Source: an uncultured Bacteroidales bacterium
GTDB taxonomy: Bacteria > Bacteroidota > Bacteroidia > Bacteroidales > FEN-979
Direction: 5' to 3'
Assembly: GCA_903887775.1 (NCBI GenBank)
Contig: CAISRB010000015.1
Coordinates: forward strand, 1 to 64,000
Length of the DNA stretch: 64,000 bases
A program made the translations under genes and the position numbers. Within the stretch, counting starts at the first letter, position 1. Each line of letters opens with the position of its first letter. The notes under the pieces are model-generated. The model had not been told where the DNA came from and did no database searches. It saw only the letters and a program-made list of their open reading frames with translations. This document shows, one piece after another, positions 45,032-54,759 of this stretch.

Positions 45032-45934
45032 CTAACGGTATGCCTTAGGCTTTACAACTGTAAATATCCTCGAAATGTTAAATCCAAGAAAAATATTCCC
45101 GTTCCACCAGGTGCCTGTCGTTTGCGTGACGATAGTTTCCATGTTCTCCCCGTTGGCATTGGTCAGGAAGATCTGAAACACATGGCCCCCCGTCTCAATG
45201 TCGACACCGGCTGAAAATGTACTGTATGCCGGTGTTGACCTGATCTGTTTCGGAAAGAGGTAGTAATATTCAGCATTGACAGAAACTCGCTGGCTGATTT
45301 TGAAACGTCCCCCTGCCCCAAGGGCAAAAATGTTATTGTGGTCATCATAGGATGGCACAAGGTTCACATGAACATAGGTCGGTGCGATCTGAAAAGAAAA
45401 ACGTTCACCGAACTTTCTTGCAAGGATAACCTGGGTGGCATACGATATCCTCGAAGTAAAATAGTTCGTACGGGTGGGATCGGCCCATTTGGTAGTATAT
45501 ATTGCAGTGCTGCCGAAAATGGTAAGGGTGAATGGCATTTTCTTAGCACCCTTGCTCTGCCTGAGGATTTTAAAGTTTGCAAAACCGTCCCAGGTGTTCT
45601 GTAATGTATTCAGCCCTACTCCCAATCCCAGCCATTTCGTTACTCCATATTCGAGGCCAAGCCGTACCTGGGATTGTTTTAAACCATAGAGGTTCTCGTA
45701 GCCTGAGTTGAGGGCTCCGAAATGATGGGAAAATACTAAGATAAGGTTCCCCGTGGGAGCAATTTCGCATGACTGCCCGATGACGACCCTGGTGGTTTTA
45801 AAGGTGGCTGAGGTGTAATCGGTTACAGGCTTCGCATCTTTGTTTATAAGATTCATCATGGCTTCCTGGGCATTTGCGGTAACAGCAAACAGGGCCAGGA
45901 AAAGAAAAACGAATAGGTATATCCTGATCTTCAT
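45032..45934 (-). CDS. DUF5777 family beta-barrel protein
   Basis: The 300-residue protein has a signal peptide (MKIRIYLFVFLFLALFAVTA, then NAQE) and the DUF5777 pattern: YTSATFKTTRVVIGQS, SHHFGALNSGYENLYGL, then VRLGLEYGVTKWLGLGVGL and alternating strands to the end. The family is predicted to be an outer-membrane barrel of unknown role, usually co-located with YceI-like and cytochrome-c-like genes, as here. The cytochrome-like lipoprotein gene is 10 bp upstream, so they are co-transcribed. Confidence 0.85.
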   Translation of the reverse strand: MKIRIYLFVFLFLALFAVTANAQEAMMNLINKDAKPVTDYTSATFKTTRVVIGQSCEIAPTGNLILVFSHHFGALNSGYENLYGLKQSQVRLGLEYGVTKWLGLGVGLNTLQNTWDGFANFKILRQSKGAKKMPFTLTIFGSTAIYTTKWADPTRTNYFTSRISYATQVILARKFGERFSFQIAPTYVHVNLVPSYDDHNNIFALGAGGRFKISQRVSVNAEYYYLFPKQIRSTPAYSTFSAGVDIETGGHVFQIFLTNANGENMETIVTQTTGTWWNGNIFLGFNISRIFTVVKPKAYR

Positions 45935-45944
45935 GGTTTTGGTT

Positions 45945-46322
45945 TTAGTTATTAGGAGCTCCCAGATTGATCCATTTTTTTATTTTGCCAAGGTCACAGG
46001 ACGATAATTTACTGCCCCCCTTAGGCATCGGTCCAAACCCTGACTCCCAATTTACGCCTCCCCACAGCATCCCATTGGTCGCCAGGCCGCTGAGATCGTT
46101 ATAATTGTCGGTGATAATCCCGCCTGACGCAACTGCAGCGGAGTGGCAAACGTTGCAGTTAGCCGTCATGATAAGGGAAATCGTCCCGGAGTAGGTAACA
46201 TTGGAACTGTCGCATGGTGTCGTCGGGAAGGGATACAGGTCATATTCATTGTCGTTGTAACATGAGCTGAATAACAACAGTAAGGATGACATAACAAAAA
46301 TGCCATATATAATTTTTTTCAT
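45945..46322 (-). CDS. Cytochrome-c-like lipoprotein, one CxxCH
   Basis: A lipoprotein signal ends at cysteine 21 (LLFSSC). The heme-binding motif CNVCH occupies 56-60 in SLIMTANCNVCHS. The remainder has PMPKGG, where the methionine could be the distal heme ligand, and a CDLGKIKKWINLGAP helix near the end. The fold is that of short c-type domains that follow SO-called planctomycete-type cytochromes. It is anchored to a membrane and may pass electrons to partners in this cluster. The paralogue upstream shares the MPKGG and KKWINLG motifs. Confidence 0.82.
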   Translation of the reverse strand: MKKIIYGIFVMSSLLLLFSSCYNDNEYDLYPFPTTPCDSSNVTYSGTISLIMTANCNVCHSAAVASGGIITDNYNDLSGLATNGMLWGGVNWESGFGPMPKGGSKLSSCDLGKIKKWINLGAPNN

Positions 46323-46344
46323 CTGTGATTATTTTGCTTGTTGA

Positions 46345-47031
46345 TTATGGTTTGCCGATGTTGATCCATTTTTGGAAGAGATTGATCTCGCAGGGCGACA
46401 GCATCTCTCCGCCTTTCGGCATGGCTGAATATCCGTTATCATGGCGGAGGGAACCCATCAGCCTGCCACCGTTCGCACAGGCCACGACATTGTCATAGGT
46501 TTCAAGGCTCATGCCGTTGGCAGGATTGGATCCGCCATGACAGCCTGTACACCACGCAGAACAAATAGGTGCAATGGATGCAGCATAGGTCACATTCGTG
46601 GAATCACATCCGGCAGAATCACACTTATTGTTATAAGCTCCCTGGGCGATCCACCAGTAAATGATGCTTTTCTGTTCAATAGTGAACGGGGTGCCCGGCG
46701 GCATCCTTTGTTCAGAACCGCTGAACAGAACTGTGTACAGTTTACTGTTTTGTGGATTGAACGGCTTGACCAGTGTGATGATGTTTGCGTAATTATCCAG
46801 GATATGATTCGATTTATGCGTTGCTTCGTCATGGCAGCCTGTTTTGCCGCAACCCGAGATGATGATGGGGAGCACTGAATTCCTGAAATAGATAGTGTCG
46901 TGCGAACATTTGAACTCAGGGCCCGGAGGGAGAGGTTTTGGAGGCGCAACACTAAGATCTGCTTTGTGATGGCAGGCAGTCGCAACGAATGCCAGAAGTA
47001 AAATGAATGCTTTAAGCGGTGATAATTTCAT
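46345..47031 (-). CDS. Cytochrome-c-like lipoprotein, two heme-type sites
   Basis: The start at 47031 gives a lipoprotein signal with cysteine 20 (VATAC). The second domain has a canonical CTGCH (161-165). The first site reads CGKTGCH (61-67), where four residues instead of two separate the cysteines, so its heme attachment is doubtful. MPPGTPFTIEQ and MPKGGEM supply candidate methionine ligands. The C-terminal domain is paralogous to the shorter lipoprotein 22 bp downstream, so a duplication within the operon is likely. The transcript probably starts just upstream, where the 187-bp gap before the YdjC fusion gene has AT-rich sequence. Confidence 0.8.
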   Translation of the reverse strand: MKLSPLKAFILLLAFVATACHHKADLSVAPPKPLPPGPEFKCSHDTIYFRNSVLPIIISGCGKTGCHDEATHKSNHILDNYANIITLVKPFNPQNSKLYTVLFSGSEQRMPPGTPFTIEQKSIIYWWIAQGAYNNKCDSAGCDSTNVTYAASIAPICSAWCTGCHGGSNPANGMSLETYDNVVACANGGRLMGSLRHDNGYSAMPKGGEMLSPCEINLFQKWINIGKP

Positions 47032-47248
47032 TTTGAACAGAATTAAAGAAAGAGATAACAAGCCGGCAAGGAATAAATCTTTTAAATTTTATACCCTCTT
47101 GAGAAAGGGTGCAAAGGTAGGTAAAATATACGCCAGCACTTTGAAAACACATTTTCAAAATATAAAGATTTAAATGTCAGGAAAACCCCGGCGGATATGC
47201 GGGATGAATTATGACTATGACGTGGAATAAACGTTTGGGAGAAACTGA

Positions 47249-49078
47249 TTATTTCAATGCAGGCAGTATAAATTTCCAGATCAGGTTGATCTCTGACTGC
47301 ATGTCACTGATATTTGCAGTTGTAACAACTACCGCATCCTTATCAGGCAGGATAATTATGAACTGGCCATTTGCGCCATCGGCACGATATGCATTATGGC
47401 GGCAGCGCCACAACTGATAACAATATCCCTGAAGCCAGTCGCTGTCTTCAGGTTTGGTCCCGCCGGGCATCCACTGGGCAGGCTGGGTAATTTTGGCGGA
47501 AGTGGCCTCATCAAACCAGGATACGGGTAACAATTGCCTGCCGTTCCACCTGCCTTTTTGCAATAAAAACTGCCCCATCTTCGCCATGTCTTCAGTTTTA
47601 ATATAAAGACCCCAGCCCCCTGTATTCACACCCGTCGGACTCGTCTTCCATTCTGCTCCAACAATACCAAGCGGGCGAAACAACCGGGGATACAGATAAT
47701 CGATCAGCTTTTCGCCTGTGACTTTCTGCACAATAGCTGCAAGCATGTATGTAGCCATACTGTTATACACGAACTTTGTACCGGGTTCATGCTCGATGGG
47801 TGTAGCAAGAAACAACCGCTCCCAGCTTCCGGTCCTGCTTCTTATTTTCTCGGTCGGATCGGTATCATGGCCTACGCTCATCGTCAGTAAATCACGGATC
47901 TTCAATTCGGCCAGGTAGGGAGAAACCTGTTCCGGCAAATCGTTTGGGAAGAAGGAGATCACCTTATCACTTACCTTCAGCCGGTTTTCGGCGACGGCAA
48001 AACCAACAGCCGTCGCAGTAAAGGTTTTGCTCACCGAGTTCATGATATGGATTTTCTCCGGTGTGTTGTCTTCAAACCAGTATTCTGCGACAACTTTCCC
48101 GTGGCGCAATATCATCAGGCTGTGCAAGTCCTGGCCGTTTTCTTTTACAGCATCCAGATAATCACTGATCCCTTTGCCCGTAACGTTTTCTGCTTCCGGA
48201 CTCCTGCGTGGCAACGCCCTTGTGACATCGTTGTACGTAAGCATCCTGATGTTTTTATTTAGAATAAACTCTTTAACCCGTGGACTGGTGAAAAGTTCTG
48301 TCACACCCTGGCGGTCGGCCGAAACATCTTCATAACCTTTATGATGCACAGCCTGCATTTCTGCATTATCCAGGGCAGGATGATCGACGAAAACATAAGT
48401 CTTTCCTGCAGCCAGGCTGTCGAGCATCTTCAGGAAGCCTGATTCTTTTTCTGCCCCTGTCTTATGCCCGCCCTGGTACCCAACGCTAATGATCCCGTAG
48501 TCGCCCTCAGGATCTGTGCTGATATCAGCAAGGCCATATTCGGAGGCCAGCCTTCGTGTTAAGACCGAAACCTTTTTATCAAAATCCGTAGCTCCCATAT
48601 GGCCCGATAAATGGCTTAACCAGGGAATGTTTTTCAGCCCCATTTCTATCTGGGCCCGGAATTCCTTTTCTATCTCTTCAAGGTTCCAGGTATTCTCTTT
48701 TACGGCAAGGCCCGGATATTCGGGATTCGGCCACATCATTGGAAAAAAATACCCGTTTCTGTCGATAAGACTGGGGCAAAATGTGAGAGGTCTCCATTTG
48801 ACATTGTCCCATTCGCTTGTGATCGTAAGATGCAGTCCTACATCCAGGCCCGGATTTTCGATGAGCAGGCGGGCTGCTTCCGGAAACCATGGAGCTACAA
48901 CCATAAGCTCGACAGAGGTTTCTATTCCGTTTTTGTAACTTTCAACGCAGGCTACGTTGGCTGAGTGAGAGGACCCCATATCATCGCCCCGGACAATCAA
49001 ACCCGGGTTTGATTTTTGCTGTGCCCGTGATACGATAAAACACATGCTCAATAACGCTATGAATGCAATCTTTTTTAT
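47249..49078 (-). CDS. YdjC-type deacetylase fused to serine beta-lactamase-like hydrolase
   Basis: Residues about 22-285 follow YdjC/ChbG carbohydrate deacetylases: GLIVRGDDMG (D32, D33), GLHLTI (H83) and HLSGH (H156, H160) as metal ligands. Residues about 305-605 are a beta-lactamase/class C penicillin-binding fold: SVSK (S348, K351), later VYNS as the tyrosine motif, and TNISDMQSEINLIWKF at the end. I know of both families separately but not commonly as one chain. A signal peptide reads KKIAFIALLSMCFIVSRAQ, but its first codon is ATA (49076-49078), not ATG. TTG 49051 or ATG 49045 would cut the signal. Numbering here uses the ATA as residue 1. An exported enzyme acting on amino-sugar polymers is inferred. 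Confidence 0.82.
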   Translation of the reverse strand: MKKIAFIALLSMCFIVSRAQQKSNPGLIVRGDDMGSSHSANVACVESYKNGIETSVELMVVAPWFPEAARLLIENPGLDVGLHLTITSEWDNVKWRPLTFCPSLIDRNGYFFPMMWPNPEYPGLAVKENTWNLEEIEKEFRAQIEMGLKNIPWLSHLSGHMGATDFDKKVSVLTRRLASEYGLADISTDPEGDYGIISVGYQGGHKTGAEKESGFLKMLDSLAAGKTYVFVDHPALDNAEMQAVHHKGYEDVSADRQGVTELFTSPRVKEFILNKNIRMLTYNDVTRALPRRSPEAENVTGKGISDYLDAVKENGQDLHSLMILRHGKVVAEYWFEDNTPEKIHIMNSVSKTFTATAVGFAVAENRLKVSDKVISFFPNDLPEQVSPYLAELKIRDLLTMSVGHDTDPTEKIRSRTGSWERLFLATPIEHEPGTKFVYNSMATYMLAAIVQKVTGEKLIDYLYPRLFRPLGIVGAEWKTSPTGVNTGGWGLYIKTEDMAKMGQFLLQKGRWNGRQLLPVSWFDEATSAKITQPAQWMPGGTKPEDSDWLQGYCYQLWRCRHNAYRADGANGQFIIILPDKDAVVVTTANISDMQSEINLIWKFILPALK

Positions 49079-49161
49079 GGCTTTAGGGATTAAGCTTTTA
49101 TAATGATTAAAAGTACAAAATACTTTTTCATGTATACTGAGTTTTTTTAAATCATAAAAAA

Positions 49162-49295
49162 ATGAAAACGAAACTCATCATCTTAATCTGCCTGTGAGCT
49201 ATCGATATGCACCTGATCTGGATCTGAGACACGCTCCTGAAAACCTGATCAACCAGTTTACGGCCAAACTCAGCCTGAGGTTCGGAAAGTTCTGA
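49162..49295 (+). pseudogene. Relic retaining only the signal start and last strand of an envelope protein
   Basis: ATG 49162 opens MKTKLIILICL and a stop, a typical signal peptide start. In another frame the next codons read VSYRYAPDLDLRHAPENLIN, then QFTAKLSLRFGKF and TGA 49293-49295, the aromatic end typical of outer-membrane barrels. I infer that one gene lost its middle and now consists of its two ends. It lies between the YdjC fusion gene and the sensor kinase. Confidence 0.5.
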
Positions 49296-49350
49296 TTTTA
49301 GTTATATTTGTCAGGCTGAATCATCTCTGATTCAAATAATATGCCTGAAT

Positions 49351-52300
49351 ATGAACAGAACCTTAAGGCCTCTGCTTCTTTTTAACATAAGAAGAGGAAT
49401 TTTCGTAATCTTTTTTTTCTTTATTTTTTGTTTTGCTTTCTCCCGTCAATTTTCTTTTTTAACCTATTCTATTGAACAGGGCTTATCGCAAAGCGTTGTT
49501 AATTGTATTATTCAGGATTCGAAAGGATTTATCTGGATAGGGACCCAGCATGGCCTGAACAAATTCGACGGCTTCACTTTTCAGGCTTATACTTTTAATC
49601 CATTGGATACTACTTCGATTTCCAATAACTGGATATTTTCAATAGATGAAGATAAAAACGGGAATTTATGGGTAGCGACCAAAGGGGGGGTGAATGAATT
49701 TATCCGAAGTTCGAAGACATTTAAGAGATTTCAGTTTAATACCGGCAATAAGACTAATTTAAGCAGCAACCCTTATGATGCGATCGTCTCCCGAAAAGGC
49801 AGGATCCTTATTAATATGGCACCGGTACTGGTCGTGTATGACCCAATTGCGAATAATTATACGAATTATATCAGTAAAATAGAATATGATGGCTCTGTAA
49901 AGGACAATAAGGTCCCATTGATTGAGGATACAGACGGACTGGTATGGATAGGATCCACAAGGGGTTTGTCATGCTTCGATCCCCGGACCGAAAAATTCAC
50001 TTACTTTTTCGATGACCCTAGCAACCCGAATTCTGTAAGTAATAATAATATTACGGCCCTGTTTGAGGATAATGCCAGGAATATCTGGATAGGGACATCC
50101 GACGGACTAAATATATACAATAAATCAGCCCGTACGTTCAGACACTATTTCAGCAGTGCAAGAGATAAATTTACATTAAGTAATAATTTTATCAGGGCCA
50201 TCGTTCAGGATAAATCGGGCAATATCTGGATCGGAACCGAGGGGGGCGGATTGAACAAACTGATGAGCCTGGCGGGCGATCAGGTGTTTTTTGAAAATTT
50301 CACGAGCGAAATAAATGGTTTAAGCCATAATATAGTCAACGCATTGAAAGTTGACAAATCTGAGAACCTCTGGATCGGAACTTTGAAGGGGATCAGTAAG
50401 GCAGACCTGAAAAAACAAAAATTCAATTTATTCCGCAAAAGCGTTTCACCCAATTCCGTAAACCTGCTTGGCAATGTGATTGCTTCGATATTTAAAGATG
50501 ATGACGGGAATATCTGGGTGGGTAACTGGGGCCAGGGGCTGAACATCCTTAACCGGAAATCGGGAGAAGTCGAACATTTCTCCTCGCATCTGCCTGGGAA
50601 TCATTACCTGGTCAACGACTTTGTTCATACTATTTTTTACGATTCAGAGAAAAGGATTTGGATTGGTACGAGGGATGGAATACTCATTTATAAAAAAGAA
50701 ACCAATTCATTTGTACGGTTCAATGAATTCTTCAGGAATCCTGCCCTGCCTGATTTTCGCGGTCTCAGGATCAATAAGATCATCCAGGATAATAGAAAGA
50801 ATTACTGGATCGCAACGCAGAATGGCTTGTACAAGCTTAATCTGCCGGCCGCTTCTTTTGAACGTTTTACTAAAGAGTCTGATGACGCCCACAGGGTAAG
50901 CGGGAACCTTATATATTGTATTCTCGAAGACCGGCAGGGGAAGATCTGGATTGCAACTCTGAGCGGTCTCGACGTGTATGATGCTGCTGCGAAAAAAATC
51001 ACCCACTTTCAGAAAGTTCAGGGTACTGAGAACTCCCTCTCCGATAACTTTGTGATTTCCTTATGTGAGGATCATAAGGGGAATATCTGGATCGGGACCG
51101 GTTCCTGTGTGAATGAATTTGTTAAAATGGATTCTGCTTTCCGGTATTTTTCTCATGAAAACGGATTGCCGAATGACCAGGTATTTGAGATTCTGGAAGA
51201 TAACAGCCGCAATCTGTGGTTTGCAACAGGGAGTGGATTGTCACGATATGACAGTTTAACAGGGAGTTTCAGGACTTATACCGTTGAGGAAGGATTACAA
51301 AGCCTCGAATTTAACCTCCGGGCTGCCTTTAAAAGCAAAGACGGAGAAGTGTTTTTCGGGGGTATGAACGGGTTTAATTCATTTTACCCCGATTCCCTGC
51401 ATGATAATAAGTTCATTCCTGAAATTGTTTTCACATCATTCAATAAAACCAACAGTAAAGGGGTAAATGAAACCATTGATCCTGAAAATCTGAATGAAAT
51501 AGTTTTGCACTACAATGATTATTCCTTCACCATCGAATTCGCAGCCCTTGAATTTACACATCCCGAGAAAAATAAGTATGCCTATATGCTGGAAGGAATC
51601 ACCGACAAATGGATCCCGATCGGCAACCGCAGGTTCGTTCCGTTCTCAAATTTACCTCCGGGGGAATATACCCTGAAGGTGAAAGCTTCCAATAACGATG
51701 GGGTCTGGAATGAAGCAGGCAGAAGCCTGAAGATAATTATTCAACCTCCCTGGTGGAAAAGTTTTATTGCCTATTGTTCGTATTTTATCGCTATCATCCT
51801 GATAGTTTATCTGTATATCAACTGGAGAATGAGAAGGCTTATCAGGGAAAAAAACCTGCTCGAAAAGAAAGTCCATGAGAGAACCCTGCAGATCGAAAAA
51901 CAAAACAATGAATTGATGCAATCGAGGGAAGAGCTTGATTTAATCAATAAGGAACTTGAACACCGCGTTGAATTAAGGACTTCAGAATATCTGCTTGCAA
52001 AGGAAAAGGCTGAATCGGGTGATCGCCTGAAGACTGCCTTTATGCACAACATTTCCCACGAGATCCGCACTCCCCTGAACGGGATCCTCGGATTCGGACA
52101 GATGATGCTTGAGAAAGATATCCCAATAGATGAACGCGAAAGGTATTTGGAGGTTTTGGAACGAAGTTCGGGGCGGCTGCTGAATACGATTACTGATTAT
52201 ATGGATATCTCGCTGATCGTTTCGGAGAATATGGACGTGCGTAAGAAACGGCTTTCCCCGGTCGCTTTGCTGAATGAAAGGTATGAAAAATTCCTCGATA

Positions 52301-53121
52301 CCTGCAATTCAAAAAACCTGGCTTTTACACTTGAAATACCCGCAATCAAAGCCCCATTCTATATAAACTCTGACGAAGAGCTGTTGGCGAAGGCCTTGGA
52401 CCATCTGATTGATAACGCGATTAAATTCACTGAACAGGGGTCAGTTGTTTTTGGCTTTGCGTTGAAAGGAACAGAACTGGAATTTTTCGTAAAAGATACA
52501 GGTATGGGTATTTCAGCGGAGGATCAGCAGTTTGTATTCGATCATTTTGCACAGGCCGATTCTTCAAATATCCGCATTCATGAAGGCAGCGGCTTAGGGT
52601 TGTCTATTGCAAAGGGGTTGGCGGAACTGCTTCAGGGCCGCATCACCCTGGACTCAGAAAAAGGGAAAGGGAGCTCCTTCATCCTTACAATTCCGCTTGA
52701 AATTTTGAATGATGAACCCGGGAATGACCGGGTAATTAAGGCTGGCCGGAAAAAAGAAAAAAGTTTGGTTCTTATTGTTGAAGACGAGGAATCCAACAAA
52801 ATGTTTCTTGCAAAAATCCTGCAAAAAGAAGGTATTGATTTTCTCGTTGTATCCGATGGCCGGCAAGCTGTGGAGGCCTGCCGTCAAAACCCCTTGATCA
52901 CCCTTGTCCTGATGGACATTAAAATGCCTGTAATGAATGGGTATACTGCAACGACGGAAATTAAAGCCTTTGCTCCGGATTTACCGGTTATTGCCATCAC
53001 GGCCTATGCCCAAAGCGGTGATAAACAGAAAGCTTTTGATGCAGGATGCAACGATTACCTTTCAAAACCTGTCAGTAAGGATGCACTTTTAGAAAAGCTT
53101 AAGATCCATGGCATGGTTTGA
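49351..53121 (+). CDS. Hybrid two-component sensor with Reg_prop propeller, ending in a receiver domain
   Basis: The 1256-residue protein has an N-terminal membrane segment (about 14-36) and two_component-regulator propeller repeats (about 45-700; many copies of GNIWIGT.GGLN). A Y_Y_Y domain follows (about 735-800; KWIPIGNRRFVPFSNLPPGE), then a membrane helix (about 805-827), a coiled coil and a kinase core with H903 in NISHEIRTPLNG. HATPase boxes (LIDNAIKFTE, DTGMGIS, GSGLGLSIAKG) and a receiver domain with D1189 (VLMDIKMP) complete it. Polysaccharide-sensing hybrids of this build usually end in an AraC helix-turn-helix; none is present. The phosphate must go to another protein. A TATATTTG box at 49303-49310 may be its -7 element. 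Confidence 0.92.
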   Translation: MNRTLRPLLLFNIRRGIFVIFFFFIFCFAFSRQFSFLTYSIEQGLSQSVVNCIIQDSKGFIWIGTQHGLNKFDGFTFQAYTFNPLDTTSISNNWIFSIDEDKNGNLWVATKGGVNEFIRSSKTFKRFQFNTGNKTNLSSNPYDAIVSRKGRILINMAPVLVVYDPIANNYTNYISKIEYDGSVKDNKVPLIEDTDGLVWIGSTRGLSCFDPRTEKFTYFFDDPSNPNSVSNNNITALFEDNARNIWIGTSDGLNIYNKSARTFRHYFSSARDKFTLSNNFIRAIVQDKSGNIWIGTEGGGLNKLMSLAGDQVFFENFTSEINGLSHNIVNALKVDKSENLWIGTLKGISKADLKKQKFNLFRKSVSPNSVNLLGNVIASIFKDDDGNIWVGNWGQGLNILNRKSGEVEHFSSHLPGNHYLVNDFVHTIFYDSEKRIWIGTRDGILIYKKETNSFVRFNEFFRNPALPDFRGLRINKIIQDNRKNYWIATQNGLYKLNLPAASFERFTKESDDAHRVSGNLIYCILEDRQGKIWIATLSGLDVYDAAAKKITHFQKVQGTENSLSDNFVISLCEDHKGNIWIGTGSCVNEFVKMDSAFRYFSHENGLPNDQVFEILEDNSRNLWFATGSGLSRYDSLTGSFRTYTVEEGLQSLEFNLRAAFKSKDGEVFFGGMNGFNSFYPDSLHDNKFIPEIVFTSFNKTNSKGVNETIDPENLNEIVLHYNDYSFTIEFAALEFTHPEKNKYAYMLEGITDKWIPIGNRRFVPFSNLPPGEYTLKVKASNNDGVWNEAGRSLKIIIQPPWWKSFIAYCSYFIAIILIVYLYINWRMRRLIREKNLLEKKVHERTLQIEKQNNELMQSREELDLINKELEHRVELRTSEYLLAKEKAESGDRLKTAFMHNISHEIRTPLNGILGFGQMMLEKDIPIDERERYLEVLERSSGRLLNTITDYMDISLIVSENMDVRKKRLSPVALLNERYEKFLDTCNSKNLAFTLEIPAIKAPFYINSDEELLAKALDHLIDNAIKFTEQGSVVFGFALKGTELEFFVKDTGMGISAEDQQFVFDHFAQADSSNIRIHEGSGLGLSIAKGLAELLQGRITLDSEKGKGSSFILTIPLEILNDEPGNDRVIKAGRKKEKSLVLIVEDEESNKMFLAKILQKEGIDFLVVSDGRQAVEACRQNPLITLVLMDIKMPVMNGYTATTEIKAFAPDLPVIAITAYAQSGDKQKAFDAGCNDYLSKPVSKDALLEKLKIHGMV

Positions 53122-53151
53122 TTTATAAAAATCATTAAAAATCAGTATTCG

Positions 53152-54738
53152 ATGAACCGATTCTTCCGGAACATTCAATTCCGGCCAGTTATAATTGTAT
53201 TTGCCTCACTTTGTCTCATGCTTATTGCCATCCGTCTTCATGAACATTTCAATGGGAAGATGAATGAGTTCAAAAGCAGGAATGGGTTGCAGCAACTACT
53301 GATCCTGAAGAAATCACAACTGGAGAAATCCCTGTATTCAAGAATATTTTACACCCGGAGCATAGCCGCTTATGTGTCGATGAACCCTGGTATTACCGTA
53401 GGTTCCTTTAACAGGATGGCCCGGGAATTTGCTGAAAACGATTCAGTTATCAGCAGCATGTCCTTATCTGAAAATTGCATCATCAGCGCCATTTACCCTT
53501 TAAAAGGACATGAAGGTGCAATGGGCCTTAATTTGCTGGAACATGCCAGGCGCAGGAAGATAGTGGAAGAAACTATTAAAACAGGGAAAACATTTGTCGC
53601 AGGCCCTGTTGAACTTGTGGAGGGGGGGATTGCCTTTATCAGTTACACACCGATCTTCACAGGCGGAGAAAATGACAAACCGCGATTCTGGGGCGTTACC
53701 GATATAGTCATCAGCAGGGATAAATTATTTTCTGAGGCAAAAATAGGTAAGCATGATACTGATTTCATATATGGTTTAAAGGGATACGACGGGCAGGGAG
53801 CACAGGGTGGTTTTTTCTGGGGAGACCCGACGGTGTTCGAAAGGAATCCTGAGACCGTTGAAATCTCCCTGCCTACCGGAAGCTGGATACTTGCGGCAGC
53901 ACCTGTGATTGGCTGGCCTGATTATATCAGAAAATCAGAAAATCCTTCATACATCTTATATTTCATGGCTTTTATTATCTGTATCCTTATCTGGGTCTTC
54001 CTGAATGCTCAGGCAAAGCTCCGTGCCAATGAAAGAGAGATGAATGAAACGAGAGATAAAATTTTTTCGATCATCGCCCACGACCTTCGAAGTCCGTTTA
54101 CCGCCTTTCTGGGTTTTACAGAGATCATGTCGGAAGAAATCCTCGACATGAACCGAAAAGAGGTTCAAGAGATTGCCAGGAGTATGCGGAAGTCAGCCAC
54201 CAGTCTTTTCCATATGCTCGAAGACCTTCTTGAATGGTCACAAATGCAGAGAGGATTGATAACGTTCAATCCTGCATTGCTCAGGCTAAAGCCCCTGGTC
54301 GATGAATGCATTGGCAATGTCTCAGAAACAGCTCGTTTCAAGGAACTGAAAATCATTAATAACACAGCAGAGGGCCTGGACGTCTGGGCGGATAACATTA
54401 TGCTTCAAACTATAATCCGCAACATCCTGTCAAATGCGGTGAAATTCACTCCTGCCGGCGGAACGGTGACCGTATCGGCGGTTCCTGCAGCAGGTAATAC
54501 CGTCGAAATAGCTGTAAATGATACAGGTATTGGAATGAGCAAGGCAGTGTTGGATGACCTTTTCGGAATGAATCTGAATTCCAGGCGAAAGGGTACCGAA
54601 GGGGAACCAAGCACCGGGCTCGGGCTGATCATCTGCAAAGAATTCGTGGAAAGGCATAAAGGAATGATCCACGCCGCAAGTGAAGAAGGAAAGGGGAGTA
54701 CCTTTTATATCATCCTGCCTCAGGCTCCGGGACGCTGA
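53152..54738 (+). CDS. CHASE-domain sensor histidine kinase
   Basis: Membrane helices near 11-28 and 266-284 enclose a periplasmic CHASE-type domain (FNRMAREFAENDSVISSMSL, then FVAGPVELVEGG and FISYTPIF). The kinase core follows with H310 in IAHDLRSPF and with NAVKFTPAGG, NDTGIGMS and STGLGLIICKE. It is 30 bp after the receiver-ended hybrid sensor, so the two are in one operon and may form one pathway, for instance with this kinase feeding the hybrid's receiver. No DNA-binding regulator is encoded next to them. Confidence 0.9.
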   Translation: MNRFFRNIQFRPVIIVFASLCLMLIAIRLHEHFNGKMNEFKSRNGLQQLLILKKSQLEKSLYSRIFYTRSIAAYVSMNPGITVGSFNRMAREFAENDSVISSMSLSENCIISAIYPLKGHEGAMGLNLLEHARRRKIVEETIKTGKTFVAGPVELVEGGIAFISYTPIFTGGENDKPRFWGVTDIVISRDKLFSEAKIGKHDTDFIYGLKGYDGQGAQGGFFWGDPTVFERNPETVEISLPTGSWILAAAPVIGWPDYIRKSENPSYILYFMAFIICILIWVFLNAQAKLRANEREMNETRDKIFSIIAHDLRSPFTAFLGFTEIMSEEILDMNRKEVQEIARSMRKSATSLFHMLEDLLEWSQMQRGLITFNPALLRLKPLVDECIGNVSETARFKELKIINNTAEGLDVWADNIMLQTIIRNILSNAVKFTPAGGTVTVSAVPAAGNTVEIAVNDTGIGMSKAVLDDLFGMNLNSRRKGTEGEPSTGLGLIICKEFVERHKGMIHAASEEGKGSTFYIILPQAPGR

Positions 54739-54759
54739 TATGTTTTTAACACCAGGGCA

